Source: Madurella fahalii (Eukaryota > Ascomycota > Sordariomycetes > Sordariales). Taken from it: DNA of 64,000 bases. The notes below the pieces were generated by a model, which did not search any database, was not told where the DNA came from, and saw nothing but the letters and a program-made list of their open reading frames with translations. Where the stretch lies: NCBI GenBank assembly GCA_029876055.1, contig CM056874.1, forward strand, positions 2,790,001 to 2,854,000, given 5' to 3'. This document shows, in pieces, positions 1 to 9,845 of this stretch (the first letter of the stretch is position 1; each line of letters opens with the position of its first letter). Both the position numbers and the translations under genes were made by a program.

Positions 1-1420
1 TTTATATTCCTGAGGGCCCGGGTCTGATTGGCGATCAAGCAGTGCCTATTCGAACTCGAGGGCTCGATGCCATTGCCCGGCAGGCTCCCGCTTCCGAGAG
101 TTGATTTGGTTGTTTACAAGAGAGCACCCAACGAATACAGCTAGGAGCGAAATTGGCGTCCTATCGCTTACACTTACAAATGAAGATAACGCACGGACGC
201 CCTGACAACAATATGGATTAAAACTTATTCACACGCGGTACTTGTGAGTCAGAGTCAGGTACTTTATCCGAAAGACGGATTTAGGATTTTGCCAATCCGA
301 AATAGCCACCACGAATTTAGGACCCAGGCAGCCATTATGTCATTGCGGCCATTCTCTGCTGACAGCAGCATCACTAGCTGCAATCATAACTACCAATACT
401 GTTAAATCTTGCTCTCCACAAACGTGTGCTGGTTCGGAGCATAATTGACATTAAGCTACAAGGTGACAATGGCCCAAAAGATAACAAAATAGCAGAAATA
501 ACCGGCTGTACCGCCCGCGCGGCACCTTTTAAGGTCTTGCCAATACGGAGAAGGTGGCTCCACGATTGGAGTTGCCTTTCCACCACCGGCCAGCCAGTGT
601 ACAGCCATTTAAGTGCTCTGTTATATCTCTCTCTAAGTGGTCGTTCACGGAGATGACAATCGTCGTTGCATCGGCTCTATATGATTCGCCCGTCGATTGC
701 ACGATATCAGCGACCTTGGATGCCAGCTCCTCTTCCCAAAGTCACTCGGAGCGACCTCGAGGTTATCTTCGGGTTTGCTCCACGGCTGTTCTCTTGCTTT
801 ACATCAACTTTCGTTCCATGATGTAGTGCATGCAGAAGGGTGGGTATTCTTCATATGGCTGGCCTGGGACCCAGTCTTCGTACGGCACGAATGTGAGGGT
901 CTTACAAGCAGCCCGCAACTCGCTCCGTGGGGCAACCATACGTCATGAGCTGGCTGACTTGCGGAACTCGCGGCATTACGAAGTTGGTGTTGCGGCTCGC
1001 CACCACTGAAGCGATCGTTTGCAGAGTCGTCTGAATCAATTACCGTAAGGATGCAAAGGGCGCCAGACCTGTTCCAGTGGCGAGCTCTGTGTTCCGGAAG
1101 GGAAAGATGAGTTACGAGGGATACGTGTCCTCTTCGCGCAGTCATCATCTACTGACACCTGATTCCCGCGCCGTCACAGAACTGAGCATGACCAAAAGCG
1201 TTAAAACAAAGATTGCCACGAAGCATTTTCGCACGTTACTAAACATCGCTCCGAAGGAAAATCCGAAGGCGATTCGCCTCTCGAAAGTAGACATATATAA
1301 GCATCGCTGGAAAATGCTAGAATTCCGAAATAACTATAAATTGACCATACTTCAGACCCTTTTGATGTCAAGCTAGAAAAAAGAAATAAAGAGAATGAAT
1401 CGGAGGAAGCTTCAAATCTA
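1..1420. other. intergenic, downstream of the HNWD gene
   Basis: I see no convincing gene here. The short open frames overlap on both strands and none resembles a known protein. The only structured element is the left copy of a 17-nt inverted repeat at 136-152. The last part presumably contains the 3' UTR of the HNWD gene, which ends at 1421. Confidence 0.5.
136..152 (+). repeat. left copy of inverted repeat flanking HNWD
   Basis: TACAGCTAGGAGCGAAA occurs here and, as its exact reverse complement, at 6636-6652. After three mismatched bases both copies continue with GCGTCC. The pair brackets the whole HNWD gene about 6.5 kb apart. No transposase is linked to it, so its nature is open. Confidence 0.6.
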
Positions 1421-4400
1421 TTAAATATCTCGTGTGAAGCCAATTGTAATAACTCGTCCCGATGCACAGCCGATGGATAGCATCCGCCCTTTGGCGGCAG
1501 AACATTCTGGGCGGTATTCAGGTGGTAACCATAACACGTTCCGGCCATTGCAAGTAATCCATGACTTCTCCTGTCCCAAGCCATACCTATATATCCCTGG
1601 ATCATCCGGCCGAATTGGACGTTCGGTAGTAACTCCAGCTATTTCGATACAACCAATATCAGTGATAATGTAGGAGCCGGTATGGTCGAACGATACATGG
1701 GTTACTGAGGTACCGATATCAATAGACTGCAGGCAGCTGCCCGAGGCAGGATCCCAGATCTTGATGGTCGTATCGTCCGAGCCTGATACCAGCCGCTGGC
1801 CATCCGGCGAGAAGGCGACTGAGCGAACCCAGGAGTTATGGCCTCGGAGTGTCTGCAGGCAGCTGCCCGAGGCGGGATCCCAGATCTTGATACTCTTGTC
1901 GTCCGAGCCTGATACCAGCCGCTGGCCATCCGGCGAGAAGGCGACTGAGCGAACCCAGGAGTCATGGCCTCGGAATGTCTGCAGGCAGCTGCCCGAGGCG
2001 GGATCCCAGATCTTGATGGTCGTATCGTACGAGCCTGATACCAGCCGCTGGCCATCCGGCGAGAAGGCGACTGAGTAAACCCAGTTGTTATGGCCTCGGA
2101 GTGTCTGTAGGCAACTGCCCGAGGCGGGATCCCAGATCTTGATGGTCTTGTCGTCCGAGCCTGATACCAGCCGCTGGCTATCCGGCGAGAAGGCGACTGA
2201 GCGAACCCAGTTGTCATGGCCTCGGAGTGTCTGCAGGCAGCTACCCGAGACAGGATCCCAGATCTTGATAGTCTTGTCGTCCGAGCCTGATACCAGCCGC
2301 TGGCCATCCGGCGAGAAGGCGACTGAGCGAACCCAGGAGTCATGGCCTCGGAGTGTCTGCAGGTAGCTGCCCGAGGTAGGATCCCAGATCTTGATAGCCG
2401 TATCGTACGAGCCTGATACCAGCCGCTGGCTATCTGGCGAGAAGGCGACTGAGCGAACCGAGGAGTTATGGCCCCGGAGTGTCTGTAGGCAGCTGCCCGA
2501 GGCAGGATCCCAGATCTTGATGGTCGTATCGTACGAGCCTGATACCAGCCGCTGGCTATCCGGCGAGAAGGCGACTGAGTAAACCCAGTTGTTATGGCCT
2601 CGGAGTATCTGCAGGCAGCTGCCCGAGGCAGGATCCCAGACCTTGATAGTCTTGTCGTACGAGCCTGACACCAGCCGCTGGCCATCCGGCGAGAAGGCGA
2701 CTGAGTGAACCCAGGAGTTATGGCCTCGGAGTGTCTGCAGGCAGCTGCCCGAGGCGGGATCCCAGATCTTGATGGTCGTATCGTCCGAGCCTGATACCAG
2801 CCGCTGGCCATCCGGCGAGAAGGCGACTGAGCGAACCGAGGAGTCATGGCCTCGGAGTATCTGCAGGCAGTTACCCGAGGCAGGATCCCAGATCTTGATG
2901 GTCGTATCGTCCGAGCCTGATACCAGCCGCTGGCCACTCGGCGAGAAGGCGACTGAGTGAACCGAGGAGTCATGGCCTCGGAGTGTCTGCAGGCAGTTGC
3001 CCGAGGCAGGATCCCAGATCTTGATGGTCGTATCGTCCGAGCCTGACACCAGCCGCTGGCCATCCGGCGAGAAGGCGACTGAGCGAACCCAGGAGTCATG
3101 GCCTTGGAGTGTCTGCAGGCAGTTGCCCGAGGCAGGATCCCAGATCTTGATGGTCGTATCGTCCGAGCCTGACACCAGCCGCTGGCCATCCGGCGAGAAG
3201 GCGACTGAGCGAACCGAGCTGTCATGGCCTTCTAGTGTCTGCAAGCATGCATTCCATTCTGCTTCTACAACTGGTTTTGTTTTAATCCAGTTAGGCTCTT
3301 CAGCCTTAAAATTTTTCTTTACTAAACTGCTAGTTGGTGCAAATACGAGGGCTGATATATATGCTTGAAGAGGGGCTTGCTCTACTATCCATCGGTAAGA
3401 TAGAGCAAACCGGTATGCATCCCGAACAAGTGCTGTTAACCCCTGATCGTTATGCCCCTATGTCTTTGTTGGTCTGACTTTCTGGTGCTTGGTAGTTTAA
3501 TACTCACCTTGGAATTCTTCTTTAGCATCCTGCTAGTTATCCATCTATATAGCAGACTAAACCGGTGTGTATTCCGAATAAGGGTAGTGGGTTGGCTGCG
3601 ATCAGTACGTCCCTATATCTCGGTTAGGCTGACTTTCTGGCTTTTGATGTATTTACACTTACTATTAGGCCATCAAGCTGTCTTATAGCGAGGATACCCT
3701 CCGGCAGAGCTCGGAGTAAACTGAGAGCTTCGAGCCAGTAGAGGTACTTCTGCTCAAGGAAGGTCTGGACCACATCCTGTATATTGCGTTGTATCGTGTT
3801 TTTATTGGAAATCGAGTCGCAGAGATGGTTAACCCAAAAGACGCACGAGTACCGTGCTGTGGCCAATGGGTCTGAAGATGGTGTTTGGACCTCGTCGATA
3901 GAGAATCCCGGTACCTTTAAGCCGTATATATCGCGTCGCAAAACCGTTGACATCACATTAAGCGACTTTAGGAGGATAATGCGGTTCAAATCTTCTAACC
4001 CTAAGGGGAAGACCCAGTTAAAAGCGTCTCGAGAAGCTTGGTGCGTAGCCCTGCCGAGTAGAAAGTCCTTGGCTGATTGGTGGACAAAATAAACAGTCTG
4101 TTCTCGAAGGGTCAAGAACGAACCGCAGATGTTGATAATATCTTCTAAGGACTCCAGATCGTAGGGGATGTCGTATGGCATCTCGACAAAAGTAGGTAGT
4201 TCCCTAAGGCTGATAGGTCGGCGAACGATCGTAACGACGGCGAGAATCCGCTTGCACAGATCTGCATAATCGGATTGAATAATTTGCTCCATCATCCGCG
4301 CATATAGGGAATCCAACCCGGGGGGGAATACGCGTAACTTTGTCAGCGTCTGCCATCTCCGAATATTCGGGTCCGCGAGTACTTGGCAGACCAAGGCAAC

Positions 4401-5936
4401 CCAGAGAAATGTCCCGTTCGCGTTGGAAGAAAGATAATTATGTACAGCATTCTCTGTCGCGCTGTCGTACCGTTTAAGTTGTGACAGGTAAAGGACCTTA
4501 TGGCGAATATATACACTGACGGCAGTGGCGACGGATTCGGCGTTTAGCTCGAGGCTGAGTCTAGACTGTTGCGCGACAGTTCCTAACTGTTCCTCGATCT
4601 GCGGCCAATTGCGACTAGAGACAATCCATTTGACGTAGGAGGATGTCGATGATGTCTGGGCGACCAGTTTGAGAAGCCGCGGCAAATCTGTCACACATTC
4701 GTCGAGGGCATCAACCACCAAATAGGTGGCCTTCAAGTTCGGATCTCCTAGCATCGCCCATAAAACCTTCGATAGGACGATCCATGCCATTGCGTCATCG
4801 GAGGGATATGTGTTCTCAGGCAGATGCGAAACGAGACGTGGTTGCCGGTGAGCAAGCAGGTAGATTAACCCCCTCAGCACGGCAGTTGCGTTATTGATAC
4901 GCGAGTCGGTGGCTTGGCAGAAGAAATAGGCCAAGTTCCCACCGTCGGCGATAACAGGCCGCTCTAGTTCGTCGATGAGACCGCATAGCAACATGGTTTT
5001 GCCTTTGCCTGGATCTCCCTTGATCCAGAGCAGGCGGCTCTCTGGTAGCTGGCGCCATCGGTTGAAGTCGGGGTTGTCGAAGACCCAGCGGTAAGCGTCA
5101 GCTAGCAGACCGCCCTTTACCAGCTCGATGCGCTCCTTCTCGACACGCGGGTCACGCGGGTTAGCAGAGCGTGGGTCAGTAGACCACAGCTTTGCCAGAC
5201 GGTGAGAATTCTTGTCGATCTTCTCTTGCAGCCGATCAAATGCCTTTTCTTTTCCTTCGCCGTATAGAACCGGTATATGCACGTCGAAGATGCCGAACAG
5301 CGAGTACGCCTTATCTTCCTCATATTTTGTGTTACGCTTCTCGATCCATCTCATCCGTTCGGCGACTCCGTAATCAGACAGAGGGCTGCCGTAGAGGGCT
5401 TTCAGCGGGATCCCGGTTATATCATGAATTTCTTGTCCTAAAGACTTCTTGTCTCCCAGGCACTTGCCCTCTATAGAAAAGAATTCGACGATCGTTGGAG
5501 CAATGAGCTCTTGGAGGGTCCATCCTCGGGTAAACCATCTGCTCTGTCGAAAGACCGGTTTCCAATCGGGGCCGTCGTCCTGCTGATGCGTTGAGACATC
5601 TGCTAGGTAGACGTAACATTTCGCCGCGCTGCGGTACCAACGGAACATTGAGTTGAGAGCGTGCTGAAGCTCGGCACTGTCAGACCTGTCGATGCAGCAT
5701 GTGTCGACCCAGAAATATTTCAGCCCATCAAGCCAGGCTTGATCTCCGCAAAACCGAATCTTAGCGTAACCCGCCTTGTTCTTGGCCGTGCCGTCCGCCA
5801 GGTCTTTGAAGAGGACCTCTTCGTCGCCCCATGTGTGTGAAAGTATTGCGTAAGGCGGAACCTCGGGAATCGCGTCGTTGGGGAGGTCCTTCATCAGGCG
5901 GAACTCGCCGGTATCGTCGCGTTCCAGGAGCCGCAT
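1421..5936 (-). CDS. HNWD-type NLR-like protein (HET-NACHT-WD40), heterokaryon incompatibility / non-self recognition
   Basis: Predicted two-exon gene: exon 1 5936-3663, intron 3662-3443 (GTAAGT to CAG, phase 0), exon 2 3442-1421, about 1431 aa. The start MRLLERDDTGEF is typical of HET-E/HET-D/HET-R proteins. Residues 25-150 form the HET domain (YAILSHTWG, VDTCCIDR, RGWTLQELIAP). The NACHT domain has a Walker A at about 307-314 (GDPGKGKT) and a Walker B near 405-414 (YLVVDALDEC). Exon 2 supplies the linker (LVRDAYRF, EEPNWIKTKPVVEAEWNAC), then 12 WD repeats of 42 aa and a degenerate C-terminal blade. In this family the WD propeller is thought to sense a ligand, the NACHT to oligomerise and the HET domain to trigger cell death. 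The frame is open throughout once the intron is removed, so the gene may be functional. The exact acceptor is uncertain because the linker region is duplicated. Confidence 0.88.
1736..3247 (-). repeat. 12 tandem 126-bp WD40 repeat units
   Basis: Twelve in-frame 42-aa units of the form LQTLRGHxxxVxSVAF...IWDPASGxC follow each other without gaps. Their near identity at the DNA level indicates recent unequal exchange or gene conversion. Differences concentrate at three residues after GH, one residue after the following V, and two residues in the GSxDxTIKIW segment. The high identity also keeps antisense frames open. Confidence 0.93.
3303..3662 (-). repeat. diverged tandem duplication of linker intron plus exon start
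   Basis: Reading the minus strand, copy A (3662-3508) and copy B (3507-3303) align. Each begins with a 5' splice site (GTAAGT versus GTGAGT), shares CCAGAAAGTCAG, has a possible acceptor (near 3596 in A, 3443 in B), shares ATACCGGTTT-like exon sequence and ends in AAAGAA-rich sequence. Copy A lacks about 50 bp of the exon part. The copies are offset by 155 nt. Splicing from 3662 to 3443 skips copy A and restores the family reading frame. Using the acceptor of copy A would run into a TAG. Confidence 0.75.
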
Positions 5937-7054
5937 CGTCTAAAGGCTGCCGAATGCTCGGTGCCGGGAAAAGGCGAGCGGGTGCGTGGTCGGAGGGCTT
6001 TGGCGTTCGCGAATCTGCGGGGTACAATAATCAGTAGCTGGACTTGAGGAGAGCCGCTAGGATACTAGACAAGAATTACCTACAGCAAGTGACCGTCGAA
6101 ATACGTAGCACAAATCTCAGTGGGTTCAACTTGGGATATTAAAGTTCAGAAGCCATTGGCGCGTGTTGTCTAGAAGGGTCAAGGGGTTTCGCAGCCCGAA
6201 TTACCAACCCCGCATGTTGGGCATTTGATGGCGTTTGCGCCTAGAGGGTTGCGCCAACTGCGTCTACCGAGACATCGTCATTGGCGGTGTTAGATGGCGT
6301 GCATCAGAAACCAATCGCTCTGGACCGCAGTTATGGCAGTGTAGAAATGCTGAACTGGGATGAAAGGAGAAATGCTAAGCCTGCGGTTGAATGAACTCAT
6401 TTGAGCAGGGGCCGGTCTGTACCTTCACTTTGCCATTGCACGGTGGAAAACATCATTCCTAAGCATTAAGCCGCACGATTACCTAGCGCTACTCAGTGGT
6501 ACCTGCTGACGCGATGTCAGCTGGTGAGCAGCGGTAAATGTCAGCCGTTTTTCGGCACAGGATTGTATCTCAATGTTACTTAAGTACAGCTGGCCCGTGC
6601 CCAAACTCTTCAAGAGAGTGCAGAGCGGACGCTGGTTTCGCTCCTAGCTGTAGTGTCTGGACGAGAGTAATAAGTTGAGAGGCAAGAGTTGCAAGATTTA
6701 CGGCTTCAGGGGCTCAGTGCCACCGCATGAGTTCACGTCGGGGCTGATAAATTCGTGGCACGATTCTTTATTTGTCCCCTGCAATACCCCGCACTATGGT
6801 ATGCCGTCATCGCGATTGAAGATCTCGAACTTTATAACTTTTCCCATGCCGAAACATCAACAAACTGCTCTTCAAGCTACTTCAAACCGGGGTGTATTGC
6901 TCTCGTTGCTAGATAACACTAGATGGCGCCAAGAGGACAACACTGTTTGCCACTCTTGTATTCCTAGCAGTTTTTGGCCAGTCCGCTGCCACTCTTTGAC
7001 ACGGTGATTGCGGCCTTGGCCGGAGGTGCTGCCTCGGCCGGTGCTGTTGGGAGT
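5937..7054. other. intergenic, HNWD promoter side and sod1 3' flank
   Basis: This separates the HNWD start from the sod1 stop; both genes lie on the minus strand. It should hold the HNWD promoter and 5' UTR and the sod1 3' UTR. The right copy of the 17-nt inverted repeat is at 6636-6652. No other coding signal is supported. Confidence 0.5.
6636..6652 (-). repeat. right copy of inverted repeat flanking HNWD
   Basis: Exact reverse complement of 136-152 over 17 nt, with GCGTCC also shared three bases further inward on the repeat sequence. See the left copy. Confidence 0.6.
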
Positions 7055-7962
7055 TTACTGGCAGATTCCGATGACACCTGAGAAGTTTGGTTAACTCGGG
7101 TTCAAGAAACTGTCGAGATGAAAACAGAGGGGGAATTGGTGAGAGAGTACATACCACAGGCAGGGCGGGGGCCAGCATTGCCGGTCTTCAGCGATTCCTC
7201 ATTGCCTCCCTTGCCGAGATCATCAGTGCCGGCGTGGACGACAACAGTCCGCTGATTGGGGTTAGTAATAAGGAAACAGCCTCGCGTATCGGAGAACGTA
7301 CGCCAATGACGCTCTCGGGGCCAATGAGCTTGATAAGCTTGTCGGTCACGGTACCCTTAGAGTTACCCTGGGCATCCGTCTCAATGTTGCCGAGGTCACC
7401 GACGTGGCGGTTCTCATCCGACGGTCCGCCGTGGCTCTTGCCGTGAGGGTTGACTGTGGGGAGCCGAGTTAACCTCCATACCGCAGCGTCCAGGCCCGAC
7501 AGCTACCAAGGGTGCTTACAGTGCGGGCCAGCCGAGGTGCAGCCGTTGGTATTATCGCCAAAGGTGTGGATGTGCATGCCGCGCTTGGCGTTGGCATCGT
7601 GGCCGGTGATATCCCAGGTGATGGTGGTTGGGGCAGACTCGGACTCCTGTTCGAAGACGATGGAGCCGGTGATCTTGGAGTCCCCACGGACGACAGCGAC
7701 TAGGAGCAGGGCATGTTAGCAATGACTCGTTTGGGGGGGTTCAATGGCGCCTGCGAACGCCTGGTGCAGGGTCTCGGTTTCTAGAACCTTGCTGGCTCGT
7801 CCAGTAACGATAAAGTGCCCGTCAAGGTTGCCTGCTGGATGACGAGCCCTCCTAATCGAGCCCTCTCAACCGTCGTCACCCCGGATGCACCTCCCGAACC
7901 GTGGGGCATAAGCCGGATGGCGGGGTAAATCTGGAAGTATATCACTTACCGGCCTTGACCAT
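7055..7962 (-). CDS. sod1: Cu/Zn superoxide dismutase, cytosolic
   Basis: Five exons give 154 aa, the normal SOD1 length: 7962-7950, 7699-7520, 7453-7302, 7251-7155 and 7077-7055. Introns have GT-AG ends (GTAAGT, GTAAGC, GTACGT, GTATGT starts). The 13-nt first exon encodes MVKA plus the first base of V, and joins to VAVVRGDSK. Copper and zinc ligands are visible in MHIHTFGD, GPHFNPHGKSHGG, RHVGDLGNI and VVVHAGTDDLG; the disulfide cysteines lie in NGCTSAGPH and PACGVIG, and the protein ends GICQ. The enzyme dismutates superoxide to oxygen and hydrogen peroxide in cytosol and mitochondrial intermembrane space. Identification and exon structure are secure because every junction restores a conserved block. 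Confidence 0.96.
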
Positions 7963-9845
7963 TTTGACGGCGATGTGTGAGAGACGACTTGTTTGGAAGG
8001 GCTTCACGAATTGATTGAACTGTGAGGAATCCTCGGAGAGACGAGCGACACTCGGAGGAAAAGGGAAGACGAAGAATAAGCTGCGAGGGGAAAGCTCGGA
8101 AGCCCGAGGATCGCTCGCTGTGAGGTGGGGCTCGAGACATGACGAGAACTTGCAGCGGGTTCGGCGTCCGTGAGATTCCACGACCCCGCACTGCTGCCGT
8201 CATCCATACCGGGCCTTCATGTTGAAGAGTGGCGCCCACACGAACAGTGGCAGAACCCGAAACCTGCAGGGTGCAGTACTGCAACCGGATGCTTCTTGGC
8301 AAAGACGGTGAAAGTTGGTTCAAACGCTGCATGCGATTGTTTCTGAACCCTTTTTGGCCTCTTCGCATCCCGACCTGGCTGGCTCTCTGATACACAAAGT
8401 CGCATCACAAGCTGCCACTGCCAGGCTCCCGAGCTGTGCAGCAAAGAAAGCAAGAGTCCGCACGTCGCATATGTCAGTTGCTGACAATGTGCTAGAAGCT
8501 CCCTACTGCTACGACTAGTGTTGCCACTAGGCAGTTAAAATCATGCCCGGCATGCCGTGTCCAGTGTGTTCATTGCCGCTGAAGGGGCAGAGGCCGGTGG
8601 TCTTGATAAGAGCTTCTGCCAGACGCTCAATAACATCGCGTTGGATTTGCCGTACTGCGGCCAATAATTTCTTGTTGTCCCCAACTTATCAGTAGCAATG
8701 AAGGATTGTGGCCAATGGACATGTACCAACTAGCCGATAGTATGATTCCCTGCTTCACATTCCACGCTGCAGGTGTGCGACAAGTTCGAAGCAGTGCTGG
8801 TGGTTCCCAGCATCATCGCATCCGTTCAGTTGCTCGCGGCAAGACGGAGTTTAGTGTTGGCCTAGCGAGGCTTGCGACAGAAAGACCAGCAGCCAAGCCA
8901 GCGCTGTCCGCCGTGATTCGAGGGTCCCAACCCGAAAGGGCTACGATCAAGCAACCCTGCCACTCGGCCGCCTTCTGCACAGTTACGTCCATGTGGCAGT
9001 TGTGAGACGGGTTAAGGATGGGCTGCATTCGCCTCACAAAGAACGAACAGCAAGAGTAGCCCAGCTCAATTGGTCGTACCTCAACCCTTCCGATCTGTGA
9101 TACCGACGTTGCAAATACAACTTCCCGCGGGGTTTGCCTCCCTTGACTTTGCCTACCTCACCTCTTTAATTCTGCCTCGGCCGGCTGCGCCTGATTGGTA
9201 ACCTCAACCGCGGAGCGTCGGACGCCCAGCCTAACGAAACATTTCTGACCGGGGTGTGGCTTGACTACCACTCACGTTGGGCACACCTCGCCCGCTCGAG
9301 CACATATCGCTGTCTCAGGCATCCCGCAACCGAGTCTTGCCGATAACGACAACGACAACGACTGACGACGACGACGACGCCGGCGAGACTCCGGCCCTAG
9401 CATCGTCGGGAGATTACTCAGGGCTTTTTACCGAACATCGTGATCCTGACAGCGTCTGCCTGGTCGCTAACGACACCCGACCTGCTCCACAGACCCTGGA
9501 CCCTGCAACGGCGACTCCCACACGTTCACTTTTCCCTCGACCGACACGGCAGCCCGACCCCATGTCTTGACGACCCGTTGGCCCTTGACCCCTTTTTGAG
9601 GACACAGGATTTTCGTCCTGCGAACCGCCGCGGATGCACTTGACGATTGACTCCTAAGCCAGAGCATCGCGTTCGGTGCAAAACCGCTCCACCGCGCGAC
9701 CCCGCGAACCCCAAGCCAAGGCTAAACTCACAGCTGTCACTTTGTCCGGGGACTCTTGTGCGAAAGCTAACTCGGCCGCCACCCCGCCCGTCCCCTTCTC
9801 CGGGTGTTCGCGTACCATCGCTCTCTGCCCTCAGGATTGCGCGCC
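7963..9845. other. divergent promoter region between sod1 and rom2
   Basis: The two genes are transcribed away from each other, so this 1.9-kb stretch holds both promoters and 5' UTRs. Open frames on both strands are short or biased by GC content, and none looks like a protein. The rom2-proximal part (about 9500-9845) is C-rich and is probably 5' UTR. Confidence 0.5.

Noticed and set aside
1702..3225. 507-residue minus-strand frame with repeated RMASGW motifs
   Set aside because: Alternate frame of the WD repeats; it lacks known domains and does not join the HET-NACHT exon.
1761..3368. Plus-strand frames repeating SSEPDTSRWPSGEKATER
   Set aside because: They are antisense to the WD40 array; near-identical 126-bp units keep the complementary frame open.
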